A stretch of DNA of 64,000 nucleotides from an uncultured Pseudohongiella sp. (GCA_902597095.1 CACJWK010000001.1:1-64000); one strand, 5' to 3'; numbered from the stretch's first letter, positions 19,174-28,851 are shown. A program made the numbers and translations. The notes: generated by a model from the sequence alone, not told the origin.

Positions 19174-20511
19174 ATGTCTCGGTCTCTCAATCGTACCTTG
19201 AATTTTACCGATGTGTTCGCACTGGCCCTCGGCCAGATCATCGGATCCGGCATCATGGTGCTGGTCGGCATTGGTATTGAATTGACCGCCTACGCCATAC
19301 CTTTCGCCTTCATGCTGTCAGCCCTGCTGTCCATTATCAAGCAGATTCCGGTGGCGTTCATGGGCTCTGCCATGCCTGCTACCGGAGGGTTGTATGTTTA
19401 CTGCAAGCGGGTGCTGGGTCCCCGCCTGGGGTTTTTCTACCTTTCGGTCCTGCTGATCACCCACATACTGATTGCGCTGTTTGCGCTGGGCTTCGCCGAG
19501 TACGCGGCGGCCCTGATCCCGGGCCTGAATATCCGCTACGTCGCCGCAGGAATTCTTCTGGTGTTTTTCTGCGTCAATCTGGTCGGGGTGAAACCGGCGG
19601 CTATCCTGCAGAAATATATGATTGTGTTTTTGCTCATCGGGTTGTCGACGCTGATCTTCTTCGGGATTCTTGAGGTCGACTATGCGCAATTCTCTGGTCG
19701 TGAAGCGCTGCTCCCCAACGGCTGGTACGGCTTTGGTCTGGCTTGCGTTGTCCTGTCATTCTCTACCGGTGGCGCGCAGTATGTGTCGGAGCTTGGCGGA
19801 GAGATGGAAAATCCGGAAAGGGATCTGCCACGCGCGATTATTTACAGTACGCTGGTGGCTGCGGTGTTTTTCGCACTGGTGTCGATCGTTGCGGTTGGCG
19901 TGCTGCCGGTGGATCAGACAGCCGGCAAGCCGCTGTCTGAAGTTGCCCGCGCGATTCTGCCGCCTGCGGTCTATGTGGCTTTTGTAGTCGGTGCCGGGCT
20001 GTTTGCCCTGGCGACCAGCATCAACTCGACTTTTTCCTGGGCAACCAAATCTGTGCTCATTGCCTGCGATGACGGCTGGCTGCCCAAGGGCATTGCTGTC
20101 ATCAACACGCGTTTCAATACACCGCATCTGCTGCTGAGCTTTCTGCTGGTTCTGGGCGCCGCGCCGATTTTAATGGGGTGGCAGTTGCGATACATCATCA
20201 TGCTCGGAGGCGGTCTGGTGTTTATCTACGATATCATTCCGTTGATTGCCGCTTTTCGCCTGCCTGATCAGTTGCCTGCAGTCTTTGCCAGGGCACAGAT
20301 GCGTCTGTCCGCCGCGCAGCTGAAGGGTTTCTGCCTGCTCGGTATGCTCATATTGCTGGGGCAGGGGGCGCTGTCCTTCTCAGATATCGACAGGACCGGT
20401 TGGGCGCTGGTGCTTGCCTACCTGATCCTGATCGGGCTTTACGTAAGGCTGAAACCGATCGACCCTGACGGTAGTAAAAATAAGCCGCAGGACGGCCCGG
20501 AAAGTCCTTGA
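19174..20511 (+). CDS. APC-family amino acid permease
   Basis: A 445-residue inner-membrane transporter with about 12 helices. The first helix has the substrate-binding GQIIGSGIMV motif typical of APC transporters. PATGGLYVYCKRVLGPRLGF matches the region after helix 2. It begins eight bases after the stop of the trans-sulfuration enzyme, so both form a two-gene operon; the permease probably imports that enzyme's substrate (a sulfur amino acid or related compound). Specificity is inferred from context only. Confidence 0.88.
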   Translation: MSRSLNRTLNFTDVFALALGQIIGSGIMVLVGIGIELTAYAIPFAFMLSALLSIIKQIPVAFMGSAMPATGGLYVYCKRVLGPRLGFFYLSVLLITHILIALFALGFAEYAAALIPGLNIRYVAAGILLVFFCVNLVGVKPAAILQKYMIVFLLIGLSTLIFFGILEVDYAQFSGREALLPNGWYGFGLACVVLSFSTGGAQYVSELGGEMENPERDLPRAIIYSTLVAAVFFALVSIVAVGVLPVDQTAGKPLSEVARAILPPAVYVAFVVGAGLFALATSINSTFSWATKSVLIACDDGWLPKGIAVINTRFNTPHLLLSFLLVLGAAPILMGWQLRYIIMLGGGLVFIYDIIPLIAAFRLPDQLPAVFARAQMRLSAAQLKGFCLLGMLILLGQGALSFSDIDRTGWALVLAYLILIGLYVRLKPIDPDGSKNKPQDGPESP

Positions 20512-20629
20512 ACCTGCCCAGTCTTTCAGAGATAGTTTGGGCGCGTCTCTGCGGTAGCCCCGCCTAAGGTGTTTCGGGGGCGCCGATCCGCCCACTTTTC
20601 AGACTTGCCATCATGCTCAGGACTTCACT

Positions 20630-21829
20630 ATGATCGACCGTTTTCGCCTGGCCAGTATATTGGGCTTACTGGCCATCGGTCTGTGTGCGACTCCGGTCGT
20701 CAGTGCCCAGCCGGCGCGATATGTTGATCCGGCCGACGACGAACGGCTGCTGCCCTTCGGCGGTCATGTTCTGACAGACCGGGGCGACGCGCAGATTGTG
20801 CGATTTCGCAACTGGGAACGCTTTAATCCGGTGCGTGAGATTCGCAGTGGGGACTACACTCTCGAACTGCCTGAAAAGGACTTCGACTGGTCTGACTTTT
20901 CCTATCAGGTCGACGGCGAGCGTTTCTCGCTGGATGACTACATGGTGAAAAATCACACCGGGGGTCTGCTGGTGATTCAAAATGGTGAGCTGCTGATGGA
21001 GCGCTACGGCTTCGGCAATAATGAAGAAACACTCTGGATTTCCTTCTCTGTCTCCAAATCGGTCACCTCTATGCTGCTGGGTGTAGCAATTCAGGAGGGC
21101 TATATCAACAGCGTTGATGATCCGGTTTCGGACTACCTGCCGAGGTTGCGCGGCACGTCCTATGACGCAGTGCGGATTCGCGATGTGTTGCAGATGGCAT
21201 CCGGCGTCGAATGGAATGAAGATTATACGGATCTGGATTCTGATGTGGCCACTTATCCCTCCGATCGGGTGATCGACATTCAGCGTTATCTCGCAACAAA
21301 ACCGCGGGTCGCGCCGGCCGGAGAGAAATTTAACTACAGCACGGCCGAAACCGATCTGGTGGGTGCGGTCGTGCGCGCCGCAATCGGTAATAACCTTGCG
21401 ACCTATCTCGAGAATGTCATGTGGCAGCCTTTCGGGATGGAGTTTGACGCCAATTGGGGCACGCACGGTAACGAAGGCGAACGGGGAGGCTGCTGCATGA
21501 ATATCACGCTGCGGGATTACGGCCGCATCGGGCTGTTTGCCCTGCATGAGGGGCAATTACCTGACGGCAGCCGAATGCTGCCCGCCGGCTGGATGGCCGA
21601 ATCTGCGTCGCCTTCCGCTGGCAACCCCGGCTATGGCTATCTGTGGTGGCTGAATAATGACGACACTTACCGGGCTCAGGGCATTTTTGGGCAAGGCATC
21701 TATATTAAACCGCAGAGTAATTTGGTCATTGTGGTGCTCAGCGCATGGCCAGTTGCGGCGGCAGGCGGCACGACTTACAACGCCCATCGAAATGCTTTCT
21801 ACGATGCGGTTGATGCCATGCTCCAGTAA
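20630..21829 (+). CDS. exported serine hydrolase (beta-lactamase / class C PBP family)
   Basis: A 399-residue protein with a Sec signal peptide (cut near VVSAQ). The nucleophile motif SxxK is seen as FSVSKSVTSMLLG. A second-motif tyrosine is in KFNYSTAETDLVGAVV, here Y-S-T rather than Y-x-N. The third motif region is less clear, around GIFGQGIYIKP. Members of this family include esterases, D-aminopeptidases and carboxypeptidases, and few are true beta-lactamases. The gene stands alone between the permease operon and a HAD hydrolase. A second protein of this family is at 50330. Confidence 0.85.
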   Translation: MIDRFRLASILGLLAIGLCATPVVSAQPARYVDPADDERLLPFGGHVLTDRGDAQIVRFRNWERFNPVREIRSGDYTLELPEKDFDWSDFSYQVDGERFSLDDYMVKNHTGGLLVIQNGELLMERYGFGNNEETLWISFSVSKSVTSMLLGVAIQEGYINSVDDPVSDYLPRLRGTSYDAVRIRDVLQMASGVEWNEDYTDLDSDVATYPSDRVIDIQRYLATKPRVAPAGEKFNYSTAETDLVGAVVRAAIGNNLATYLENVMWQPFGMEFDANWGTHGNEGERGGCCMNITLRDYGRIGLFALHEGQLPDGSRMLPAGWMAESASPSAGNPGYGYLWWLNNDDTYRAQGIFGQGIYIKPQSNLVIVVLSAWPVAAAGGTTYNAHRNAFYDAVDAMLQ

Positions 21830-21904
21830 GCAACAGTAGCTGACCGGCCGGGTCAAACCATGAGCTATGCGGGTTCATACCTCTCTGATGACTAGCGAAC
21901 GTAA

Positions 21905-22747
21905 ATGGACAACAACATGACTTTAGTTGTTTTCGATATGGATGGCACTTTGCTGAACGGTGAGTCTCGGCTCAGCGACTACACTGCCGAAACCCTGAAT
22001 CGAATGCAGTCTGCGGGGATTGCCTACACCATCGCCACCGGGCGAACGCTGCAGGCAGCGCTGGGCCCGCTTGAGGGTCATCGCTTTGCGCTGCCGCACA
22101 TACTTAAAAACGGCGTCATTATCTGGTGTCCTGATCAGGAGGCTTACAGCCACAGTCATTTGTTGACCCGGCAGGAAGTCTCTCATGTGCTGACGGCCAT
22201 GACGGACCGGGAAATTACGCCTTTCGTATTTACGCTGGAGTCAGATGGCCGCCATGCAGTGTATCACGGACCCCTGAAGAACGAGATGGAAGGAAAGATG
22301 GCACAATTGTTCGAGGACGAGAGGAAACTGCCGCTGGAACCTCTTTCCGCCATGCCCGATTCTTCAAGCGTGATCTGCTTGAGTGCCATGGGGCCTGACG
22401 AGTCGGTGCAGGCTGTGATTGACGGCGTCACAAGCGAACCGGGGCTGGTGTCCTACACCGGTACAGCCATACAAAATCAGCAGCTCCGCTGGATGGATAT
22501 TCACCATAGCAATGGCAGCAAGGGTGATGGCGTGACGACTTTGCGCCAGGAACTCGGCTTTGACAAGGTTATGGTCTTCGGGGACGGAGAAAATGATCTG
22601 AGCATGTTTGAGGTTGCCGATGAGTCCTACGCGCCGTCGAATGCACAGGCTGCGGTCAGATCAAAAGCCACTGAAATCATCGGCCATCATGATGATGATG
22701 GCGTTGCCCGCTTCCTGCGCGAGCGCTTTTCGCTGGGGCCCCTCTAG
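21905..22747 (+). CDS. HAD-superfamily hydrolase, Cof-like (type IIB)
   Basis: A 280-residue cytosolic phosphatase. All four HAD motifs are visible: FDMDGTLLNG (motif I, nucleophile Asp), IATGRT (II), a lysine in GSKGDGV (III), and VFGDGENDLSMFEVAD (IV). The insertion between motifs II and III is of the type IIB cap size. These enzymes act on sugar phosphates, nucleotides or vitamin phosphates. The exact start (21905 or the ATG at 21920) is uncertain as neither has a strong ribosome binding site. A GATGATGATG-type run near the end encodes HHDDDG. Confidence 0.92.
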   Translation: MDNNMTLVVFDMDGTLLNGESRLSDYTAETLNRMQSAGIAYTIATGRTLQAALGPLEGHRFALPHILKNGVIIWCPDQEAYSHSHLLTRQEVSHVLTAMTDREITPFVFTLESDGRHAVYHGPLKNEMEGKMAQLFEDERKLPLEPLSAMPDSSSVICLSAMGPDESVQAVIDGVTSEPGLVSYTGTAIQNQQLRWMDIHHSNGSKGDGVTTLRQELGFDKVMVFGDGENDLSMFEVADESYAPSNAQAAVRSKATEIIGHHDDDGVARFLRERFSLGPL

Positions 22748-22851
22748 CACAAACTCGCCCGCCGCGGACTTTGCTTTCACCTCGGGGCTCTTTCCAAATC
22801 AGGCGGCATTTGCTTTCATTCGACCATCTGACCCTTTATGGAGCCGTCCCG

Positions 22852-24204
22852 ATGCACACACAAACCCTCACCAGTTGTTTCGCTCTGGCAATGGCCGCCC
22901 AGACGGTATTCGGTCTGAATGTCCGGGCCAGCGAGGCGCAAATGCACGAGATTGTGGCAGCTGTTTCTGCCGATCGCATTCAGGCCAGTATTGAAACTCT
23001 GGTTGGTTTTGGCACGCGCCATACGCTGTCCGAAACGCAGTCGGAGGTGCGCGGGATCGGGGCTGCCCGTCGCTGGATTGAAGCGGAGTTCAACCGGATT
23101 TCTGATGGTTGTGGTGGTTGTCTTGAAGTATTCACGGTCTCGGGAGTGGTGTCTGGTACGGACAGAATTCCTGACCCTGTTGAAATCGTGAACGTGGTTG
23201 CGATTCTCAGAGGCTCCGAAGATGGCAATCGTTTTGCCATTATGAGCGGTGATATTGATACCCGGGTGAGCGATCCGATGAATGCGAAATCTGATTCCCC
23301 CGGCGCCAATGATAATGGCTCCGGTATGGCCGGCGTGATTGAAGCTGCCAAAGTGCTCAGTCAGTACCGTTTTCCGGGCTCCATTGCTTTTGTAGGGCTC
23401 TCAGGCGAAGAGCAGGGGCTCAATGGCGGTGCCATACTGGCGCAGCATGCGATCGACGCCGGTTGGAATATCGATGCGGTCGTCAATAACGACATGATTG
23501 GTAATATCACGGGAGTCAATGGTGTCACCAACAACAACACCGCCCGGGTATTTTCAGAGGGGACACGGTACGTCGAAACAGAGTTGGAAGCCAGGCAAAG
23601 ACGATTTCAGGGCGGCGAAGTCGACTCGGCGTCGAGGAATATCGCCAGATATGTCGACGAAATGGCGGACCGCTACATTCCAAACCTCGACATCATGATG
23701 ATTTATCGGCTGGACCGTTTCGGACGCGGTGGACACCATCGGCCCTTTAATGAGGCCGGCTTTCCGGCTGTCCGGATCATGGAGACCAATGAGAACTACA
23801 CCCAGCAGCATCAGGACATCCGCATTGAAGACGGAATCGCCTACGGCGACACCATTGAACATGTGAACTTCGCCTACGCGGCAAAGCTTACCGCGCTCAA
23901 CGCAGTGGTTCTGGCTGCTATGGCGAAAGCCCCGGCGCCACCGGCCAGCGTGGAGATCCGCGGCGCAGTGCGCCCCAGCACTACGCTGAGCTGGACCAAA
24001 GTGCCGGGCGCGGCGTCCTACCGGGTTCACTGGCGCCTGACTACCTCACCGACCTGGGATTACAGCCGGGGCGTGGGAGACGTGGACACCTTTACGTTGG
24101 AAAACGTCGTAATTGACAACTATTTTTTCGGGGTGTCCAGCGTTGCCGATGATGGCAGCCAGAGTCCGGTGGTTTTTCCCGGCCCGGCCGGTTCGTTTGA
24201 CTAA
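22852..24204 (+). CDS. exported M28-family peptidase with C-terminal Fn3-like domain
   Basis: The ATG at 22852 is chosen over 22771: GGAG precedes it by eight bases and a signal peptide starts there. The 450-residue product has the M28 aminopeptidase core. DSPGANDNGSGMAGVIEAA holds the bridging Asp, GLSGEEQGLNGG the Glu pair, VNNDMIGN another ligand, and QQHQDIR the last His. The first zinc ligand, His in the usual G-H-x-D, is replaced: the segment reads SGDIDTR, so Asp134 stands there. GGHHRPFNEAGFPAVRIME is typical. The last 85 residues (VEIRGAVRPSTTLSWTKVPG) resemble a fibronectin type III domain. Probably periplasmic or secreted. Confidence 0.87.
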   Translation: MHTQTLTSCFALAMAAQTVFGLNVRASEAQMHEIVAAVSADRIQASIETLVGFGTRHTLSETQSEVRGIGAARRWIEAEFNRISDGCGGCLEVFTVSGVVSGTDRIPDPVEIVNVVAILRGSEDGNRFAIMSGDIDTRVSDPMNAKSDSPGANDNGSGMAGVIEAAKVLSQYRFPGSIAFVGLSGEEQGLNGGAILAQHAIDAGWNIDAVVNNDMIGNITGVNGVTNNNTARVFSEGTRYVETELEARQRRFQGGEVDSASRNIARYVDEMADRYIPNLDIMMIYRLDRFGRGGHHRPFNEAGFPAVRIMETNENYTQQHQDIRIEDGIAYGDTIEHVNFAYAAKLTALNAVVLAAMAKAPAPPASVEIRGAVRPSTTLSWTKVPGAASYRVHWRLTTSPTWDYSRGVGDVDTFTLENVVIDNYFFGVSSVADDGSQSPVVFPGPAGSFD

Positions 24205-24249
24205 CAACTAAAATCAGGCAGAGGCCACCGGTCGGCTTTCTGACTCAAA

Positions 24250-24770
24250 ATGAAAAGTCAAAATTTTGGATATATCTCTGCCCTGGACCATTTGCGTGGG
24301 TTCGCGGCAGCGCTGCCGGCTAGGTCTGGGTGTTATGGCCGACCGTCGGAGGCAATTCCTGGTCGGTATTTCTGATTGGATACCTCTCATTGGCACTTCA
24401 TTTGAGCCAGTGGCTTGACTTCAGGCAGGCCAGCTTGGGGGAAATCAGTTATTCAATTTATTTCATCCATTATGTGGTGCTGTTTTATTTGATGACGAAC
24501 AATCTCGATGGCAACATTGTTGTTGGTGGTCCAGTTGATCGGGCGCTGATAAATACTGTGATCCTGTTGCTTCCCACGACTGTTGTGTTTGCCTGGTTAA
24601 GTTTCCGATTTATTGAACAACCGTTTTTGTCTCTGCGCGGTCGCTATCTGAACAAGGGGCCTAGGGTTAAGATGAGCCGTGTTCCCGTAAAGCCGCGACC
24701 GCAGACCCTGGACAATATGATTTTTCAGACTGCAATTGCGAGTTTCTATCGAGCGAGGCTCTCATGCTGA
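24250..24770 (+). pseudogene. acyltransferase-3 family gene with internal deletion
   Basis: The ATG at 24250 opens MKSQNFGYISALDHLRGFAA, the typical start of an OafA/YrhL-type acyltransferase-3 protein. After about 20 codons the similarity stops and the frame soon closes. From about 24330 another frame continues with the family's C-terminus: helices around LGEISYSIYFIHYVVLF and FAWLSFRFIEQPFLSLRGR. About 200 residues of middle sequence, including the catalytic-His region, are missing. A 14-bp palindrome CGGCAGCGCTGCCG (24305-24318) lies at the junction. Its last bases overlap the start of the next gene (ATGCTGA). This was once an O-acyltransferase for surface polysaccharide. Confidence 0.8.
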
Positions 24771-26200
24771 ACCATCGCATTCTGCATCCAGTGCGATTTC
24801 CCCCGATTCTTCTGTTGGCCGGGCTCATTGTTGTTGTTAATGCGTTTTATCTGTGGGGCCATGAGCTGGATGATGCGCTCATCTATGCGCGCTTCTTACA
24901 AAATCTTCTAGAGGGTAAGGGCTATGTCTACAATCCGGGAGAGTATGTAAACGGCCTGACTTCTCCGCTTTTCGGGTATCTGTCTATCCTTCCAAGCTGG
25001 ATGCTCGGAGACGTCAGAGACGGAGTTATGCTGGTCTCGGTGCTGGCGACCCTGACAAGCTTGATTGCCTTTTCTGCAGTGCTTCGGTTGTTAATCCCCA
25101 GCATTCCACTAGCGGCATTCTCTGCAGTGCTGTCAGCCATGGCGAGTATCACCTATATTAATCTTGGTATGGAAGCGAGTTTATTTACTACCTGGGTTGC
25201 GGTCAGCTTCTACTGCTACTTGAGGGACAAGCCTCATCTGCTCGGGTTCGCAATTGCTTTCTCCATTCTGGCCCGCCCTGAAGGGGTCCTTCTCGTTCCG
25301 GCTATGGCAATTGATACGCTGATCAGTCAGCGGCGCTGGCCCCCGATGTCGTGTTACTGGTTGCCGGGTGGTTTGATCATTGCTCAATTTCTGTTCAATG
25401 TTTTTTACTATGATGCGCTGCTGCCTTCCTCCGGCTTGGCTAAACTCTCGCAGGGAGAATCGGGTTTCTGGGGTGATAATAACTTTTTACTGACTCTGGT
25501 AAAGCTTTTCAGATTCGGTATTACTCATGCCGGAAGCTGGTCAGTCATGGCAGTTCTGATTGCTGTTTCACTGTTTTCCCTGAAGGTAACGTCTGCGCAC
25601 TCGTATTTGAGAGTTTCTTTTCTGTTCCTGGTGATGTACACCGCGTTTTTTGCGCTGCTGAATTTGCCGGCTCAGGCCTGGTACTACGCGGTTTACTATT
25701 CGATTTTCTGGACCTATGTTGCCCTCGGGCTGTACTGGCTGGCCGACAGATATCTAACCGGGCGAAACCTAATCAAGCGGATCACTTTCACAGTTTTCGT
25801 GATTTCGGGATTGTGGCTGCAGGAGCCAAGACTTCTTTCTGAATTGGGAAAACCGGCGCGGGAGGACTACAAGGAAATCGGACTCTGGCTGGCTGAAAAT
25901 ACGGAGCAGGACGCTTCAATTGCAGTGGTTGAGATAGGCACGATTGGCTGGTACTCAGAGCGACGAATAATTGACATACTTGGCCTGGTGACGGACGAAG
26001 TCGCTGATTTTGTTGCTGAGGGGGATTTTGTCAGCTGGCTGCTGCTCTATCCACCCGACTTTATGATGGTCCATGACCCTGTCTGGCACTTTGAGTCAGT
26101 CTTGGAGCAAAGCCCCTCTGTTCTGGGCGGCTCGTTCAACGAAGTTCCGGGTTTCCACTTTCCGGGCTTCAGGCTTTATGCATTTAATCCGCAGGGCTGA
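24764..26200 (+). CDS. GT-C-like integral membrane glycosyltransferase
   Basis: A 478-residue protein with about ten hydrophobic segments. Near the N-terminus, HELDDALIYARFLQN and EGKGYVYNPGEYVNGLTSPL match the DD...R/N...G.G..YNPGE...G.TSPLW pattern of GT-C enzymes related to mycobacterial AftB-type arabinofuranosyltransferases; the Asp-Asp pair is the likely lipid-phosphate-sugar binding site. It overlaps the broken acyltransferase by seven bases, so the two were translationally coupled. The region is visibly richer in A+T than its neighbours. Its role is probably adding sugars to a cell-envelope glycan; donor and acceptor are unknown. Confidence 0.75.
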   Translation: MLNHRILHPVRFPPILLLAGLIVVVNAFYLWGHELDDALIYARFLQNLLEGKGYVYNPGEYVNGLTSPLFGYLSILPSWMLGDVRDGVMLVSVLATLTSLIAFSAVLRLLIPSIPLAAFSAVLSAMASITYINLGMEASLFTTWVAVSFYCYLRDKPHLLGFAIAFSILARPEGVLLVPAMAIDTLISQRRWPPMSCYWLPGGLIIAQFLFNVFYYDALLPSSGLAKLSQGESGFWGDNNFLLTLVKLFRFGITHAGSWSVMAVLIAVSLFSLKVTSAHSYLRVSFLFLVMYTAFFALLNLPAQAWYYAVYYSIFWTYVALGLYWLADRYLTGRNLIKRITFTVFVISGLWLQEPRLLSELGKPAREDYKEIGLWLAENTEQDASIAVVEIGTIGWYSERRIIDILGLVTDEVADFVAEGDFVSWLLLYPPDFMMVHDPVWHFESVLEQSPSVLGGSFNEVPGFHFPGFRLYAFNPQG

Positions 26201-26459
26201 GCCGTCTGTATCAACTGCGGATTCCCGATGCCACTTCAGTGTGCCTCGAACTTATTCGATTTGCCGTTCTTATCAGCGCTCTTCTCACTAAGATGCGTCA
26301 AGCGGACGGTCTGCAGCCTTTTGTCGAGCTCGCTGCGACGTCGCGGCGTGTCAATTGTGCAGTGCACAGCGTGACTGATTGGTCAGTTTCTGGCACTCTT
26401 ATGCCCCAATGAAATCGTAATAAATATGTACCGAAACGCATGAATTCACGAGGTATCGC

Positions 26460-28001
26460 ATGATCCATACCAGCCCACTTCCGGAAATCACTGTTCCTGA
26501 CACGCTGCTGACGCCCTATGTCCTGCAGCGTGCTGATCATCTGGCTGACACCGCCGCTCTGGTGGAGGGCGCTTCTGGCCGCACTCTGACCTACGGAGAA
26601 TTTTCCGGTGCAGTGAAAGCACTCGCCGGCGGCCTCAAGGCAAGAGGCTTCGGCAAGGGCGATGTGCTGGCGATTATGGCACCCAATCTGCCTGAGTATG
26701 CGGTGGCTTTTCACGGCACTGCCTGGGCCGGAGGGACGGTAACCACGATCAATCCCACCTACACAGCCCACGAAGTTCAGCACCAACTCAAAGATTCAGG
26801 GGCGAAACTGCTGGTAACGATTTCCATGTTCCTGGAAATCGCAAGGCAGGCGGCCGGGGGAACAGGCGTTGAGGAGATCTTTACCATCGATCCGAGTGAT
26901 GCTTCCCCGCTGACTGGACTGGTGGGCGAGCCGCTGGCGGAGCAGGTTGAGGTCTCCCCGGATGATGTGGTGGTTTTGCCTTACTCGTCCGGGACCACCG
27001 GACTCTCGAAAGGCGTGATGCTGACCCATCGCAACTGTGTTGCCAATCTGGTTCAGACCACAGCGGTCCTCGCTGTTGACCAGGGAGAGGCCATGCTGTC
27101 GTTTCTGCCATTTTTTCATATTTACGGCATGCAGGTCCTTATGAACAACGCTCTGGCGCAGGGCGGCAAGGTAGTCACCATGCCGAGATTCGATCTCGAG
27201 CAGTTCCTGCAGCTTACTCAGGATCATCAGGTCAGACGGGCCTTTGTTGCGCCACCGATCGTGCTGGCGATGGCAAAGCACCCGATTGTCGAACAGTACA
27301 ATCTGACATCCCTGGAATCAGTGTTTAGCGGTGCTGCGCCACTAGGCGCCGAGCTGGCTGAGGAGGCGGCTGCGCGGCTGGGTTGCGAAGTGGTACAGGG
27401 CTACGGGATGACGGAGCTGTCGCCGGTGAGTCATACAACGCCCAAGGGCATGTACAAACCGGGCACGATTGGCATCCTGATTCCCTCGACCGAAAGTCGG
27501 GTGGTGGACCCTGAGACCGGCAAGGATCTTGGCCTGGATGAAGATGGTGAGATCTGGGTGCGGGGCCCGCAGGTCATGGCGGGTTACCTGAACAATGAAC
27601 CGGCGACCAAGGACACCATTGATGAAGAAGGCTGGTTACACACCGGAGACATTGGCCATGTTGATGAAGACGGTCATTTCACTATTGTTGATCGTTTGAA
27701 AGAGCTGATTAAATACAAGGGGTTCCAGGTACCTCCGGCCGAACTTGAAGCGCTGCTGGTGACTCATCCGTCTGTTGCTGACGCAGCAGTCATTGGCGTT
27801 CCGGACGATGAGGCCGGTGAGCTGCCAAAAGCCTTTGTGGCTCTGAAAGCTGGAGAGGAGGTGAGTGCGAAAGATATTCAGCAGTTTGTGGCCGATCAGG
27901 TCGCAACCTACAAACAGATTCGTATCCTCGAATTTATCGACGAGATTCCGAAATCGGCATCAGGAAAAATCCTGCGCCGTATGCTTCGAGATCAGGGTTA
28001 G
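26460..28001 (+). CDS. acyl-CoA ligase, 4-coumarate-CoA ligase-like
   Basis: A 513-residue AMP-forming (ANL) adenylating enzyme. The P-loop is LPYSSGTTGLSKGVMLTHRN; the A5 motif is QGYGMTELSPVSH; the hinge/A8 region is LKELIKYKGFQVPPAELE. The catalytic lysine lies in IPKSASGKILRRML at the C-terminus. Similarity is closest to plant-type 4CL and medium-chain acyl-CoA ligases. It activates a carboxylic acid (aromatic or fatty) as its CoA thioester. GAGG lies six bases before the ATG. The stop is TAG. It is monocistronic with no pathway partners nearby. Confidence 0.93.
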   Translation: MIHTSPLPEITVPDTLLTPYVLQRADHLADTAALVEGASGRTLTYGEFSGAVKALAGGLKARGFGKGDVLAIMAPNLPEYAVAFHGTAWAGGTVTTINPTYTAHEVQHQLKDSGAKLLVTISMFLEIARQAAGGTGVEEIFTIDPSDASPLTGLVGEPLAEQVEVSPDDVVVLPYSSGTTGLSKGVMLTHRNCVANLVQTTAVLAVDQGEAMLSFLPFFHIYGMQVLMNNALAQGGKVVTMPRFDLEQFLQLTQDHQVRRAFVAPPIVLAMAKHPIVEQYNLTSLESVFSGAAPLGAELAEEAAARLGCEVVQGYGMTELSPVSHTTPKGMYKPGTIGILIPSTESRVVDPETGKDLGLDEDGEIWVRGPQVMAGYLNNEPATKDTIDEEGWLHTGDIGHVDEDGHFTIVDRLKELIKYKGFQVPPAELEALLVTHPSVADAAVIGVPDDEAGELPKAFVALKAGEEVSAKDIQQFVADQVATYKQIRILEFIDEIPKSASGKILRRMLRDQG

Positions 28002-28161
28002 CCGGCGGGGCCGGACCCGAGGCCTGCCCCGGGAATCGCATCCTGTCAGGGGTCACAGCGGGCCTGTGCCTCAACAGGGCGCTGGCCTGATGCCGGGGTC
28101 GGAACGCACCGGGCAGTAGCGTAGTAGAACAGCAGGAAAGAGCACATCAGGAACGCGAAGA

Positions 28162-28851
28162 ATGAAAAAAAATAATCCAATGAAACGACGAAGATTTCTT
28201 ACCGGAGCAGGGCTGGCGGCTGCGGGGGCCACGGTGGTCGCCACGGCGCAGGCCGAGACCGGCAACGGCAACGGCTCTAGCTTTACCCCACAGCGACATT
28301 CTGAAGACAGGTGGATGGATGAGCTTGGTATCAGCCACCGCGCGTTTGTCGACTCCTCCACCGGCCAGGGTGGCATTGCTGCGGTAAACTTTGCTTCCAA
28401 TATCCTGCGTGCCCATGCGATGGGGTACGGTGGAAGCGACGACGACTACGGCATGATTGTGTGCTTCCGCCACGCGTCCGCGCCGTTCGGTTTCAATGAC
28501 GCGATGTGGGAGAAATATAGCGAGGTGTTTGTCGGCCGCACCCAAATCCATGACAGCAATGGAGACCCGGTGACCCACAACCCGCTGAGCGTGGAGCGCA
28601 CTTATGGCAATCGCGACAATACCGTCAACAAGCTCGCCAACCGTGGCATCCATTTCGCGATTTGTAATCTGTCGACGCTGGGAATGGCGGGTATGATTGC
28701 CCGAGTTGCGGGGCGCAAGTCGGATGAGGTCTATCAGGAGCTGGTTTCAAACGCAGTTCCCAACAGCCATTTTGTCGCCGCCGGCGTGCTCGGCGCCACA
28801 AGGGCTCAGGAGTACGGCTATACCTTTATGTACGCAAGCGATTCGGATTGA
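28162..28851 (+). CDS. Tat-exported DsrE-like protein
   Basis: A 229-residue protein with a twin-arginine signal (MKRRRFLTGAGLAAAG, cut near AQAET). The C-terminal half resembles DsrE/DsrF-type sulfur-relay folds: GIHFAICNLSTLGMAGMIA holds a cysteine at the place of the DsrE active site, and FVAAGVLGATRAQEYGYTFM matches the family's C-terminal strand. Cytoplasmic DsrE proteins carry sulfur; what an exported form does is not known. ATG codons at 28162 and 28180 are both possible starts. Another exported DsrE-like protein is encoded at 45251-45787. The fold assignment is my pattern reading and is moderately sure. Confidence 0.65.
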   Translation: MKKNNPMKRRRFLTGAGLAAAGATVVATAQAETGNGNGSSFTPQRHSEDRWMDELGISHRAFVDSSTGQGGIAAVNFASNILRAHAMGYGGSDDDYGMIVCFRHASAPFGFNDAMWEKYSEVFVGRTQIHDSNGDPVTHNPLSVERTYGNRDNTVNKLANRGIHFAICNLSTLGMAGMIARVAGRKSDEVYQELVSNAVPNSHFVAAGVLGATRAQEYGYTFMYASDSD

